Notes: generated by a model from the letters alone, not told the origin. 64,000 bases of DNA from Symbiodinium natans (GCA_905221605.1 CAJNDS010002071.1:642912-706911); one strand, 5' to 3'; positions 28,090 through 38,413 are shown, counted from the first letter of the stretch. A program made the numbers and translations.

Positions 28090-31000
28090 ATGGAGCCCCT
28101 CCACGTGGGCCCAGCGGGGCGGCCGTCCTCAGTGGCCGCAGCGAAGACTCCTACTCGTGGTTTGGTGAGCGTTGCCTTGCGCAGTCTGTCACCAGTGTTG
28201 CAGCGCAGGTTTGATCCTTTCCGAGCCACAAGAGTGGGGGAAGCTACGAATCCAGGTCCGGCAGGTCTGAGAAGGACACGCCGCAAGGCCAAAGCCAAGG
28301 ATATCAACATTGGCCAGCTGCTGGGTCTTCTCCAGCAGTTGCTCAAGATGCTTGGAGGCAATGGAGCCCAGCTTGCACAGCTGGCGCAGCTTGCCAAGCT
28401 ACTGCATCCAGGTACTGCCGAGGTAAGGTCTGAGGTCACTGCCCCGCCTGCACCTGCACCCCGTAAGGTTACCCTAGGTAGTCCCCAGGTTGAACCTGCG
28501 CCAGTCCCAGCTGCACCTACGCCTGGCCCTGAGTGGCAGGAGGTGCGCCGCCGCAAGCAAAAGCCTGCAGCCCAGCAGGGTGACCCTGCGCGTGCCTCAG
28601 GCGAGCCGCCTGCTCCTGAGCCCTCCCCTTCTGCGAAGCCCAGTCCGCCTAAGCCCGCCCCGGCGGCTGCACTGCGCTTACGACCCCAGGATTGGGATAG
28701 TGAGATTTTGTCTCTTGCTCAACTTTATGCCAAGCTTGACGCCAAGACCGACGCAGTCAAGGCGGTGGTACTGGCCACCACGCAGGAGCAGCTTGAAGAG
28801 CTGTGTACGGCTGTAGCTGCACATGCGAATCTCCGAGTTGCAGTTATGGCAGTAACCTTTGGGGACTGGAAGTGGACACGCCATGCTGCCGAGCAGGCCG
28901 ACCACACATCGGTGAACCTTCAAGCCCTTATGGGCACCGCAACCGTGACGCGCAAGGCCCGTCTCCACCAGCTGGGTGCCCAGAACTGCCCCAAACTGAA
29001 GCAGATCACCCGCAAGGCTACTGGAGTCGCCAAACCAGCAACAACCGAAGTGCTTCGTTTCATCACTGATGCACGCTTTGTGTCAGCCCAAGCCTGGGCG
29101 GAGCTTCGCACCAAGCCTGCGCATTCCATTCGTGCCTGGGCGGCTGCCCACATCCCCACTGACGTTCTGGCAGTAAAGGATATGTGGGGGTTTAAGGTTG
29201 CAGGGGATGTTGAGTCCCCGCGCGCTGTGCTGTCTGGCCTTGTTCGGGTCCAGGCTGACAAGGTCCCAATGCTTTTGGCTTTAAGTGGTCGGGATAGGTG
29301 GTTTGTCTCGAAGCCTGGTTCTAAGGATGCCGTCAGTTGGATCAAGCGTGGTACTGATGAGCTGCATCAGGACTATCTTGATAGGGTTTATGCCCAGTGC
29401 AAAGGCAGGGGGGTAGCACGCGGTGATACCAGCCTTGGCGTTCGCTTGACTGCTGAGGAGGCTGCCAGCCGAGGCACGGTAGAGCCCATACGCACCTACA
29501 AAGTTTGGCCTGTGCCACGAGACTGGTCTCAGGAGACGCTTGAACATGAGTTAGAGCAGTTCAAAATGCAGAACCTCACGTTCTTGGCGCGCCACCCCTG
29601 CAAAGGCGGTGTCAAGTTCTTGTACCGGGCCAAGGCGGCCGATGTCGACCTCGCTGTAATTGAGCATGATAAAGGAGCCATACAGGTAGTCATGCAGCAC
29701 CATGCCCCCCGCCGGGGCAACCCTGTGCCCATCAAGGCAGGACGCGGTGCGTTCACTGCGCCCCCCGTCCAACACAAGCCCATCCCTGCCCCAGTGCCTC
29801 CTCCTGCGGAAGCCTCGCAGTCTGCTGCCCCGGCTGAGGGCCATGAGCGTCCTGCGGCCCAGCCCGCGCCTGCCAAAAGGCTTGCTGTGGGGGCCCCTGC
29901 GCCCCGTGTCCATGCGCTCCCAGAAGGTCTGACTCGCGTGTCAAATCCTGGACAAGGGGATTGCCTCTTCTATGCCCTGGAAAAGGCGACTGGTACCAAC
30001 AAGCTTGCGCTGCGCTCTGCTATTTGTGCCCACCTTCGCAGGCATGAGCTTCGATACCGAGCCTGCTGGAACTGCTTGGCTCCCACGAAGGAAGATACTC
30101 CGTTGACTGAATTCCAGGAGTACTTGGATGCGTTGGCTAAGCCTGGAGCATGGACCTCGCTGCTGGAGGTACATGCTGCTGCTAGGCATTTGGATAGACC
30201 TGTCCTCATCTTCTCAGATGTCATGCCCCTGCAGGTTTGCAACCGCTCGGGCAAAGCTGGACAGCCCATCATGCTCTGGTACCAATCTGCGCACTATGAG
30301 CTGGTGGAGGGAACCGTTCCCCCTGATGCGCTGGCAACTGCCATCGATGCCCAAAAGAGTGGTTGCAAGGGTGGCTCTGCCGGCCCTGACAAAGCCTCTG
30401 ACTGTGGCTTCACCCGTGCCTCAGCCTTTACAGGCTTGACACGCTGGACTGCCCCTGCGAAAGGCCAGCTTTCTTTGCACCAGTCTTTTGCCCGGGCCAC
30501 TGCCTCTTCGTGTGCGACGCCTGTCCCTGCTCTCAGCCAGGACTCGGCCTCAGCTGTCACCGGCTTGCTTCATGTAACTGTCTCAGCTAACCCGCCAAAG
30601 CCAAGTGATGTGGCCAACCTCGCTGACCTTGACGACTGCATTGAACCCGAACCATCGGTCGATGCTCCGGTGCAAGGCAGAAAGACCATCCGCCGCGTTG
30701 TGCGTACTGAGTGGACTTGCCCCATCTGCCAATGGTGCACTGGCCACCGCGTGTACTGGTCCCAGGCCAAAAGCGACCACATCGCCCGATGGCATCCTCA
30801 CCTGCATAAGGTTCTGCGTTGCATTGCCCAACGTCGCAACCCTGCTTTCATTGGCCCGCTGCAGCCTGATCGCCACAATGCTGTGCGGCGACGAGCTGCC
30901 AAAGTCAGGAGCAGCGCGGCTGTGAGCCGACACATGCAGGCCGTCAAGGCCTACGATGGTTCCCATGAAATTGCCCGTTTGCGCATCCCTAAGCCACCCC

Positions 31001-31530
31001 AAGCCACTCACACCAAGACTGGCAAACGCATCAAGCCGCGTGTGCTCCACCCTCCTGCTGTCGTGTGTGTCAAGTGCACCCGCAAAGCTGCCACTGTTCA
31101 GGCCTTAGCTGCGCTGCCCTGCCTGAGCCAGGGTGTTGGGGGCCCAAAACGGGCCCAGCTCCTTGCACGTATGCTTGCTCTCGTTGAGGATGACGCTGTT
31201 CCGGTGGAGGATCGTGAGCAGGCCGCTACTGTCTTCCGTGTCTTGTCTCCGCCACAAGCTGCCCCTGTCCGCCCTCATTCCCTTCGACGCTACGTCTGGC
31301 CGCTGGGGCCAGGACCTGCTGCCTTCTGTGTCGTGTGTCTGCGTGTCGCTCGCAAGGCGAGTTACCTGAAGAACACGAGTTGCCCTGGCCATGTGGTTTG
31401 GAGTGCGCGCCGCCACTCTGCTTGTGCTGCTTTGCGTGCTGCCCTTCCGCACCCCCATCCCGGCCGTGATACCCGCATCAGGAACCTGTTGTCCCTGCTC
31501 GACCCCGCTGCGCCACCCGTGCCGCCATGA
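28090..31530 (+). CDS. LINE ORF1 protein with OTU-type cysteine protease domain, about 1146 aa
   Basis: First in-frame ATG is 28090; an upstream TTG extends the frame by five codons but is unlikely to start. Residues near 50 carry RVGEATNPGPAG, a phrase I associate with dinoflagellate LINEs. Residues about 60-190 are Ala/Pro-rich and basic. An OTU-like domain (about 612-745) has GQGDCLFYALEKATG with the predicted nucleophile C625 and a distal SAHYELV with H735. Later Cys/His clusters include CPICQWC-x-H (from C877), CVKC-x2-K and CVVCLRVARK, probably zinc-binding for nucleic acid. OTU domains are deubiquitinase-like and occur in some LINEs such as Dualen/RandI. ORF1 ends TGA overlapping the ORF2 ATG as ATGA. 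Confidence 0.85.
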   Translation: MEPLHVGPAGRPSSVAAAKTPTRGLVSVALRSLSPVLQRRFDPFRATRVGEATNPGPAGLRRTRRKAKAKDINIGQLLGLLQQLLKMLGGNGAQLAQLAQLAKLLHPGTAEVRSEVTAPPAPAPRKVTLGSPQVEPAPVPAAPTPGPEWQEVRRRKQKPAAQQGDPARASGEPPAPEPSPSAKPSPPKPAPAAALRLRPQDWDSEILSLAQLYAKLDAKTDAVKAVVLATTQEQLEELCTAVAAHANLRVAVMAVTFGDWKWTRHAAEQADHTSVNLQALMGTATVTRKARLHQLGAQNCPKLKQITRKATGVAKPATTEVLRFITDARFVSAQAWAELRTKPAHSIRAWAAAHIPTDVLAVKDMWGFKVAGDVESPRAVLSGLVRVQADKVPMLLALSGRDRWFVSKPGSKDAVSWIKRGTDELHQDYLDRVYAQCKGRGVARGDTSLGVRLTAEEAASRGTVEPIRTYKVWPVPRDWSQETLEHELEQFKMQNLTFLARHPCKGGVKFLYRAKAADVDLAVIEHDKGAIQVVMQHHAPRRGNPVPIKAGRGAFTAPPVQHKPIPAPVPPPAEASQSAAPAEGHERPAAQPAPAKRLAVGAPAPRVHALPEGLTRVSNPGQGDCLFYALEKATGTNKLALRSAICAHLRRHELRYRACWNCLAPTKEDTPLTEFQEYLDALAKPGAWTSLLEVHAAARHLDRPVLIFSDVMPLQVCNRSGKAGQPIMLWYQSAHYELVEGTVPPDALATAIDAQKSGCKGGSAGPDKASDCGFTRASAFTGLTRWTAPAKGQLSLHQSFARATASSCATPVPALSQDSASAVTGLLHVTVSANPPKPSDVANLADLDDCIEPEPSVDAPVQGRKTIRRVVRTEWTCPICQWCTGHRVYWSQAKSDHIARWHPHLHKVLRCIAQRRNPAFIGPLQPDRHNAVRRRAAKVRSSAAVSRHMQAVKAYDGSHEIARLRIPKPPQATHTKTGKRIKPRVLHPPAVVCVKCTRKAATVQALAALPCLSQGVGGPKRAQLLARMLALVEDDAVPVEDREQAATVFRVLSPPQAAPVRPHSLRRYVWPLGPGPAAFCVVCLRVARKASYLKNTSCPGHVVWSARRHSACAALRAALPHPHPGRDTRIRNLLSLLDPAAPPVPP

Positions 31531-34500
31531 CGTCGCCTTCCTCTTGCCTTCGTGTTGGGACGTTAAACGTCCGTAGCCTCAGCTTTAAGCTTGGCTCCGT
31601 CCTTGCGTTGGCTCGCACTCACCATTTGCATGCCCTTTGTCTCCAAGAGACTTGCCTTGGTCAGGATGCCTTGCCTGCTGTCAGTCAAGCTGTGTCGCAA
31701 GCTGGGTATACCTTTCACGTTGGCGCCCAAACGCTGAACTCGGCTGGTGCTCCTTATGCCGGGGTTTCCTTCCTTACTCGGTGGCCGGCTCAGGCTGTCA
31801 CGTTGCCGGCTTGGCCTGACGCCGCTGGCCGTGTTGCTGGTCTTCGTGTCTTTCGGCCCCGTGCCCGCCCTTTGCTTCTTGTCGGAGTGTACTTGCATGC
31901 CAGCGACGCCTTCGCTGCCGCTTCCTTGCTTGATATGGTTCTCCCTTGGGCTGCCTCTCTGGGTGAAGACTTCTGCGTCACTGGTGATTTCAACCTGCTG
32001 AAGTCCCACTGGCCCATGTCCCATGCGTTGGCTGCTGGCCAGCTGTTTGATGCTGATGATGTTGCTGGGGATCCCGCGCAGCTCCCGGGCACTCACCGCA
32101 ACGCTGAAGGTGTCCTCACAGGGCGTGTCATTGACTTCATGCTCCACTCTGCGTCTGTCACTGTCCGCTCCCGTTCCCAGCACCAGGCGGTGGCGGACCA
32201 TGATCTCGTTCACTATGACTTGCCCATCCTTGGGCAGCCCGCTCGGTTGTCTTGGCCCCCTCGCCCTCGCATATCCGCCAATTCTCCTTCGAAGGATGCT
32301 TGGTCTTCTGCCTGGCCTGCCTTTCGTGCTCAATTTGACACGGCGCTCGATAGTCGTAACGTTGATGCTGCTTGGGCTGCCATCTCTGCCTGCCTTGCTC
32401 AAGTGGTGTGCGATAGCGTGCCTGCTGTGGCCCCGGAGCAAGCCACCGCCCCGCGTGTCAATCCGTGCCAACCTCACCGCAAGGCTCCCACTTACCAGTC
32501 GCTCTTGGAGCGCCGCCTCCGACGGCTTGCTCGCCGTGCTGCTGAGTTCGCTCGCAATGGGGGGGATCAGGGTTTGTTTGTTGCCATCTCCCGCGATGTT
32601 AAGGATTTGTCTCCGACCTTCCCTGAGCTCGCCTCTAATGCGTGGGGTTGCCCCGAGGCCGCCCAGCTTCCTACTTCTTTGGCCAACCAGCAGGCCGAGC
32701 GTGATGCTCTTGCTCGTCTCCAGCATTGGAAAGCCACCACTGGTGAGGACATGCGTCGTCTGTGTCAGTGGGTCCGGGCCACTGTTCCCACTGAGCCTGC
32801 GCACCAGCCTGCCTGCGATACTTGGACTGCGCCGCTGCATCCTCAGCACCAGGCTGAGGAAGCCGCGGAAACCTGGAGGCACATGTGGGCCCCTACCCAG
32901 CTTCCTCAACCTGTTGGCTTTCAACAACTTCGCCACCTTGTTGTTCCAACTGAGGAGTACCCGCTTCCCGCTGTGACTGCTGCTTCCTTGTTTGCTCGGT
33001 TCCGCGCCTCCATCCGTAAAGCCACTGGGCTGGATGGTTGGGGCGCGGCGGCCTTTGTTTCTGCTGGCCTGCCGGCCTGTGAGGCCCTTGCCCAGCTGTG
33101 GGCCCTGTGTCTCCAAACTGCGGAGCTTCCCGCCGCGTGGCGGCGCATCCGCGTTGCTTTATTACCAAAGCCGGAGGGTGGCCTTCGCCCCATATCCGTT
33201 GCGTCCGCTGCGTACCGCGCCTGCATGACCTGTCTGCTCCGCGCTTGCCGCCCCTGGTTTCAGTCTTGGGCTGACCCGGAGTTAGTCGGTGGTGTCCCTG
33301 GTAGATCCATGGCGCAGACACACGATGAGCTCTTCGCTGCTTTGCATGACGCGCGCTCCAGCCGTCAGGCGCTCGTCGGCGCCAAACAGGACATTCGCAA
33401 GTGTTTTGACACGGTCCAGTGGGACCTTGCTCTTCAGGCTTGGTCTTGGTTGGGGGCTCCTGCTCCGCTTGTCTCTCTTCTGCGCGCCTTCTATGAAGGC
33501 CAACAGCGTTGGGTGGCTGTCCGCGGCCACTTTGCCAGCTCTTGCGTTGCCCCCACACGGGGCTTGCTCCAAGGCTGCCCTGCTAGTGTTGGGCTGTTAA
33601 ACGGCTTAATGTTGCTTTGGGTTCGGAGCATCCGTGCTACCTCTCCCACTGTCAGCATGTCCATCTTTCTTGACGACCGTGCCCTTTGGTCTACCGGCCG
33701 GGGTGCGCCCGATCATCTTTGTACTGCCTTGCAAACTGCTGCCACTGTGGACCAAGCTTTGGCTCTGCAAGTTCACCCCGACAAGCTCGCTTGTTGGGCC
33801 ACCCGTGCTCCCGCTCGCCGTGTGCTTGCTGCCCGGCCGGCCCTGTGTGGCCCTGTCGTTTCTGGCTTTAAGCTTCTGGGCATTCACTACCGCCTTTGCG
33901 CCCACACTGGTGCTGTTGACTCTGCCCGTCTCAACCCGGTCATCACAAACCGTGCTCGCCGCATTGCCATTGCGGCTCGCCACTTGCATCAACGCAGGCG
34001 CCTGCTGATGGCCTTGGTGATAAGTTTGGTTTCTTGGCTTGGCCCCTGGACTAGCGTACCTCACCTTACTGCTCAAGGGTGGGCTAGGGCTGTGGAGACT
34101 GCTGTTGGCCGTGTTGTCTCTGCCCGGTCTCGCTTTTTGCTTTGGGCGGTGTGGGCAAGGCCGCGCCTGCATCCCAAGTTTGCTCTTGCTTTCGCTGCCG
34201 TCCGCCATGAGTTGCGGCGCAGCGGTGGCGCGCAACCGCCTCCGGCTCGCTCTCGCGCGTGCCCTGCTTTGGCTGCTGCCTTGTCCACTTTTGCTTGGAC
34301 CATCCGGCCGGATGGTGTGTGGTGCACGCCTTTTGGTCAGTTTAGGCCTGGGTTTCTTTCGGTTGGGGTTGCTAGGCTTCTAGCGGAAGATTCCTGGCTT
34401 CGTGAGCTGTGGGCGGCCGACCCTAAATCAGGTGGCCCGTTGCAGGCCACCTCGCATTTTGCTTTGCGTTACCACCGTGCCCAAGCGCCGCACCATGCCA

Positions 34501-35393
34501 CTGGTGGTGCGATGCGCCGTGTCTTGCACGCTGCCGCTCATGATACTCGCACCTTGGAACGCATGCGCATTCCCTTCACGCCTTGCGTGTGCGGTGACCC
34601 GCTCCCCACGCGCACGCATGTCACCTTCGACTGCCCGGCTATGCCTTCCCCTCTGGCTCATCGCTCCTCTGCAGAGCACCGTTTCTTGGTTCCCCTGCTT
34701 TCCGGGCTGAGTGCCCCTGAGTGGCAGCTCCCGGATGTCCCTGAGGACTTGTTGCTTGCACTCTCGGACGCCGAGACGATTGACTCTGCACTGCTGGTTG
34801 CCACCGATGGCAGCGCCTTGCATGCCCCTGAGGCTCATGATCTCTTGTGGTTCCAGCACGCAGGCTGGGGCATTGCCTGTGCACCTGGTGTAGGGTTTGG
34901 TGGGGTGGTTCCTGGGTTAGATAGGTCCTCCGCTGCAGCAGAGCGCTATGCTCTCCTCGTGTTAGCCACAGCAGCTGCCCAGCTGGGTGCGCCAGTGTGT
35001 GTTTTCACAGACAACAAAGCCTTGGTTACCGGGTTCCGATCTGCTCTTGCCATAAACGGCGAGTTTCGAGCCTACTGGGCGCTTGTTCACCGCCTGCTTC
35101 CTGCAGGCTCCGCTGTGTACTGGGTTCCTGCACATGGCCGCCATCCCGAATGGGAGTCGCCACTTGCTCCAGTGCCTACCGCAAAACTGCGCGCTCTCAA
35201 TGAGACTGCTGACAGCGCAGCTGGTCAAGCCACTGCGCCTTTTACCCATGTTTTCGCTGCAGCCAAGATGGCTGCGGCTCAAGCTGCCTCCTGGGCAGAA
35301 ACTGCGGTGACCCGCCAAGCCTTGCTTGTTGCCACCTGGCACGATGCTGTCGCCCAGGTCGCTAGAGCAGCGGGCAGGGTGAGGGACTTCTAG
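31527..35393 (+). CDS. LINE ORF2 polyprotein: APE endonuclease, reverse transcriptase, RNase H, 1288 aa
   Basis: Start ATG 31527 overlaps the ORF1 stop (ATGA), suggesting termination-reinitiation. The APE domain (about 1-235) has TLNVRS, LQET (E41), TGDFN (D154), IDF and ADHD (D224, H225). Reverse transcriptase (about 530-800) has LLPKPEGGLRPIS, motif A QDIRKCFDTV (D622), motif B GLLQGCPAS and motif C FLDD (D716, D717) in place of the common YADD/FADD. A CVCG ... H ... C cluster precedes RNase H. RNase H (about 1088-1235) has ATDGSA (D1094), AAAERYA (E1139), FTDNKA (D1162) and N1225/D1229. All key residues appear present. Antisense frames are shadows. Confidence 0.95.
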   Translation: MTSPSSCLRVGTLNVRSLSFKLGSVLALARTHHLHALCLQETCLGQDALPAVSQAVSQAGYTFHVGAQTLNSAGAPYAGVSFLTRWPAQAVTLPAWPDAAGRVAGLRVFRPRARPLLLVGVYLHASDAFAAASLLDMVLPWAASLGEDFCVTGDFNLLKSHWPMSHALAAGQLFDADDVAGDPAQLPGTHRNAEGVLTGRVIDFMLHSASVTVRSRSQHQAVADHDLVHYDLPILGQPARLSWPPRPRISANSPSKDAWSSAWPAFRAQFDTALDSRNVDAAWAAISACLAQVVCDSVPAVAPEQATAPRVNPCQPHRKAPTYQSLLERRLRRLARRAAEFARNGGDQGLFVAISRDVKDLSPTFPELASNAWGCPEAAQLPTSLANQQAERDALARLQHWKATTGEDMRRLCQWVRATVPTEPAHQPACDTWTAPLHPQHQAEEAAETWRHMWAPTQLPQPVGFQQLRHLVVPTEEYPLPAVTAASLFARFRASIRKATGLDGWGAAAFVSAGLPACEALAQLWALCLQTAELPAAWRRIRVALLPKPEGGLRPISVASAAYRACMTCLLRACRPWFQSWADPELVGGVPGRSMAQTHDELFAALHDARSSRQALVGAKQDIRKCFDTVQWDLALQAWSWLGAPAPLVSLLRAFYEGQQRWVAVRGHFASSCVAPTRGLLQGCPASVGLLNGLMLLWVRSIRATSPTVSMSIFLDDRALWSTGRGAPDHLCTALQTAATVDQALALQVHPDKLACWATRAPARRVLAARPALCGPVVSGFKLLGIHYRLCAHTGAVDSARLNPVITNRARRIAIAARHLHQRRRLLMALVISLVSWLGPWTSVPHLTAQGWARAVETAVGRVVSARSRFLLWAVWARPRLHPKFALAFAAVRHELRRSGGAQPPPARSRACPALAAALSTFAWTIRPDGVWCTPFGQFRPGFLSVGVARLLAEDSWLRELWAADPKSGGPLQATSHFALRYHRAQAPHHATGGAMRRVLHAAAHDTRTLERMRIPFTPCVCGDPLPTRTHVTFDCPAMPSPLAHRSSAEHRFLVPLLSGLSAPEWQLPDVPEDLLLALSDAETIDSALLVATDGSALHAPEAHDLLWFQHAGWGIACAPGVGFGGVVPGLDRSSAAAERYALLVLATAAAQLGAPVCVFTDNKALVTGFRSALAINGEFRAYWALVHRLLPAGSAVYWVPAHGRHPEWESPLAPVPTAKLRALNETADSAAGQATAPFTHVFAAAKMAAAQAASWAETAVTRQALLVATWHDAVAQVARAAGRVRDF

Positions 35394-35452
35394 ACGCCTT
35401 GACTGGCTGTTACCCACACTTGTGGCAGGGTGCAGTCACGCCATACATACAT

Positions 35453-35467
35453 GCAAGTTTTGGTGGG
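35453..35467 (+). repeat. Right 15-bp target-site duplication of the retrotransposon
   Basis: Identical to 28068-28082. It follows the CATACATACAT tail directly. Confidence 0.75.
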
Positions 35468-36504
35468 GGTGGTGTGGTGCACCTTGGGGGTGTAGGAGTT
35501 TTCAAAGGTCAATGAGGGGAGGGTTTAGGGTTTGGGCTTTGGGCTTTGGGGGTTGGGGTTTGGGGTTTAGGCGGTTTAGGGTTTAGGGTTTAGGTCCTTT
35601 CCGGTTCACCCGACATGGGTTCCCCTAAGCACGAAAACCCTCACCCCTACCTCCCAAGATTAAAAGCCACCCCTAAACCATAATAAAACTATCATGGGCT
35701 ATCTAGTAATAGGGGGTAGGGGGGAGGTTTAATATTAGCTCACCCCTACCTCCCAATATTAAAAGCCACCCCTAAACTATAATGAAACTATCATGGGGGT
35801 ATTGGGGGGTAGGGGGGAGGTTCAATACTAGGGGTGGGGATTAATCATGATGCGACGGTTCCCTTATACAAAATGGGAGTTTCCCAAGATAGGGGTAACC
35901 ATTTAGGGGGGGTCCCTGCAAGGGGATTCTACTTTACTTGAGGTATAAAACTATTTTGGGAAATGCCCAAATCAAGAGTCACCCCCTATAGCGTGGCGGG
36001 CGAATAGTGTGTGATTAACCACCTCTTCCACAAATCAGGACACTCGAGATTCAGGTCTTTGGGGAGATTAAGCAATTGCCCGAGGTGGGGTGATGGCGAA
36101 CAGGCTTGAATTGTTGGAGCCTCAATTTTAACGCTACGCGACCCGCCTCGGCCTGGCCGAATGCAACTTGCCTGCTTTGTGCCACCCATACACCTACGGC
36201 CCGAGGCCTCGGCGGATTTGACCCTAAATCCTAATCCCAAACCCTAAACTGATTCAGACGCACGCAGTTCGGGGGCCGTGGGGGGCGGGGGGGGGGGGGG
36301 GGCGGTTCGTTGCAAAACTTGACTAGCGCCTGGCAGCTCCACACACACACATGGTCAAGAATCCCCTGACCCCATCATGCTGAACAAGATTAGATAGGGC
36401 TAGGGACGTCATCAGGGTGTAGGGAAGCTGCCGAATATTCCCACCCTAAACCCTCAGCCCTTAACCCTTAACCCTAAACCCTAAACCTCTACACTTACAG
36501 CAGA
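35468..36504. other. Non-coding stretch with tandem inverted-repeat units
   Basis: Two adjacent units of about 95 bp (about 35650-35740 and 35740-35832) share CACCCCTACCTCCCAA and GGGGGTAGGGGGGAGGTT, so each is itself partly palindromic. An element with TTTCCCAAGATAGGGGTAACC and TTTTGGGAAATGCCC ends lies at about 35865-35970. A poly-G run lies at 36280-36303. No gene seen. Confidence 0.6.
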
Positions 36505-36600
36505 ATGCAGGAGCAACGAGAGCCTCCGGCTTGCGTCAGAGGCGATAGCTGAGCACTACAAGGACCTTACTGCCCTGCTGTTTGCTTGTTCGTCATTCGG
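36505..36600 (+). CDS. Candidate exon
   Basis: Frame reads CRSNESLRLASEAIAEHYKD then LTALLFACSSF. Amphipathic helical look. Preceded by CCCTAAA repeats. No family recognised. Confidence 0.45.
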
Positions 36601-36756
36601 TCAGCCTACTGCTGCCGCTATGCGTGGGTCCTACTGAGGAGGAGCCTGTTACGGCACATGCACGCTCGAATAGGGTGTGTTGAAGTCTTGTTTGGAGAGG
36701 TGGTGACCCTAAACCCTAAACCCTAAACCCTTTGCTGTCATAGGGGATTGCAGAGA

Positions 36757-36840
36757 GGAGTCTGAGGCACCAGTCCCACTTAAGCTTAGTGGGGATCTGC
36801 ACATCTCGGCAGAGCCCTGCAAGACAAAGCTATGCACGTT
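36757..36840 (+). CDS. Candidate exon
   Basis: Acceptor GATTGCAG followed by REESEAPVPLKLSGDLHISA and EPCKTKLCT. It runs into a TTTAGGG tract. No family recognised. Confidence 0.45.
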
Positions 36841-37199
36841 CAGGGTTTAGGGTTTGGGGTATAGGGTTTTGGTACATGGTGCCCCAAGGCTGAAGATTCA
36901 GCAAGCATGCCCTTCGACACAGTGCCCGAAGCTCCCCAACAAGGTCACAAGGAGTCCTAGTAGCCGTCCAACTCTCGCGCTTGTTTCAGAACTCGGCAAT
37001 TTTCCCGAATAATACCCAAAAAAACACCCCAAACCCCAAACAACCCTAAACCCCTACACGCCCACTCAAGTTACCACCGCAAGTTCCCAGTACTCGGCAT
37101 ACCATTTGATCATGAATCTTGACGTCGAGCTGGCAAATGTAAATACGTGTGTGCATATTTTTCTCTGCAATCATAGTTGTAACTAAAGAGCATGAAACA

Positions 37200-37480
37200 A
37201 TATATATATATATATATATTATAGCCAAGTACGCAGATGTGTACGTGTCATGTGCTGCTACATGTGTGTACTGTACATGTATATCTGTATCTATATCGAC
37301 ATCTGCATCTATTTCTATTTCTATTTCTAGACATATGCAGATCGAAAGAGAGAGATTTTGTTTATGTATATAGAATTATATGTATATATATATATATGTA
37401 TATATGTATAGAGACACCGTTCTCTGTCTCTGTCTCTCTCTCTCTCTCTCTCCTTATATATATATATATATATATTATTT
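37200..37480. repeat. Simple-sequence cluster (TA, TATC, TC)n
   Basis: Runs of TA at about 37200-37220, TATTTC near 37310-37330, TA near 37378-37410, TC near 37424-37452 and TA near 37455-37475. Short hydrophobic ORFs here are artefacts. Confidence 0.9.
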
Positions 37481-37497
37481 TTTTTCGTCGGTGTTCA

Positions 37498-37612
37498 GTG
37501 CGCGGTTCAGATCAGCCTCCCCAGCAGTGACTTTCGTTTCCGAGAGGATGCCGAGGACAAGCCGGCCCCACTTCTCCGACTGCTCGATTGGATCGAGGTT
37601 GTGATGGGTGGT
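37498..37612 (+). CDS. Candidate exon
   Basis: Frame reads CAVQISLPSSDFRFREDAED then KPAPLLRLLDWIEVVMGGAW. One of the longest and most protein-like islands. Donor not fixed. No family recognised. Confidence 0.5.
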
Positions 37613-37971
37613 GCGTGGGAGGCCCGATCCCCCGCCCTAAACTCTAAACCCTAAGCCCCAAACCCTGAACCCTAAACCATAAACCCTAAACCCTAAGCCC
37701 AAACACTTTGTACATCAGGTGATGTCTGGCTGAGGGTGTAGGGTTTATAGGGTTTACCAGGGGTCAAAGGGGGTATGTAACCCAAGGTTCCCTGATACTC
37801 CCACTACTCCCTCTGGCTCAAACCCTAAACCCTAAACCCTAAGCTTCCTAAGTACCTACCCACCCATGGAGCCCCATTGAGGACCCTATTATTTCCCTAA
37901 GCCGTAAACCCTATAGACCCTAAACCCTGTAAGCCCTGAAAGATTTTTTTTCTTTTTCTTCAAGAGGTGGC

Positions 37972-38046
37972 TACAGAAGAAAGTGACGTGCTGTCGCGTG
38001 CGGTTGTGGAAGCCGACTTCTTTGCCGCAGACCCAGCAGTCCGCGG
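37972..38046 (+). CDS. Candidate exon
   Basis: After a T-rich tract and CAAGAG, the frame reads VATEESDVLSRAVVEADFFA then ADPAVRG, and runs into TTTAGGG. No family recognised. Confidence 0.45.
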
Positions 38047-38202
38047 GTTTAGGGTTTAGGGTTTGGGGCTTAGGGCTTGGGGCTTGGGGCTTGGGGCTTA
38101 GGGGCCTTAAAATTCGAATAGGTTTTTTCCTTTTTTTTGGGGGGTGGGGGGGTGGGGGGTGCTTATAGTAGAATCATAACAGGGTCGGAGGTCTTACCTG
38201 AG

Positions 38203-38330
38203 ACCCTCTTAACCTCTTAGGGACGGGGTAGGAAAACTTGATCCTCTGGCTCTATAGAATCCTATTTTGCAAAAGCTTAACCTTTGTTGGGCTAGGGTAT
38301 TCGGCCCCAAAGTATGGGTTTTACCTACTA
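38203..38330. mobile_element. Element family G, copy 1
   Basis: Shares TCTTAGGGAC(G/T)GGGTAG, GGTTAACC-like core and TTTGTTGGGCTAGGGTATTC with 43336-43475. Non-coding. Confidence 0.55.
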
Positions 38331-38413
38331 ATTCGGGGTAGTTAGTACTAAGCTGTAGGTAAAGAGGGTCCCAGGTACAGGTTCAGGAGTTGGAGTTTCC
38401 GAGTTGCACGGAA

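Larger units (their letters stand above)
28083..35452 (+). mobile_element. Non-LTR retrotransposon (LINE), 7.37 kb, apparently intact
   Basis: Two long ORFs, APE endonuclease, reverse transcriptase and RNase H, bounded by a 15-bp exact direct repeat. The 3' end after ORF2 is only about 59 bp and finishes CCATACATACAT, a short repeat tail rather than poly-A. If the direct repeat marks the boundary, only 7 bases precede the ORF1 ATG. No frameshift or stop was seen, so the copy may be young. APE plus RNase H suggests the I or related clade; the assignment is inference. No telomeric repeats lie inside. Confidence 0.9.

Noticed and set aside
31563-33116. 517-codon antisense ORF inside LINE ORF2
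   Set aside because: It is a shadow of ORF2: it has no domain, and the sense frame carries all endonuclease and RT motifs.
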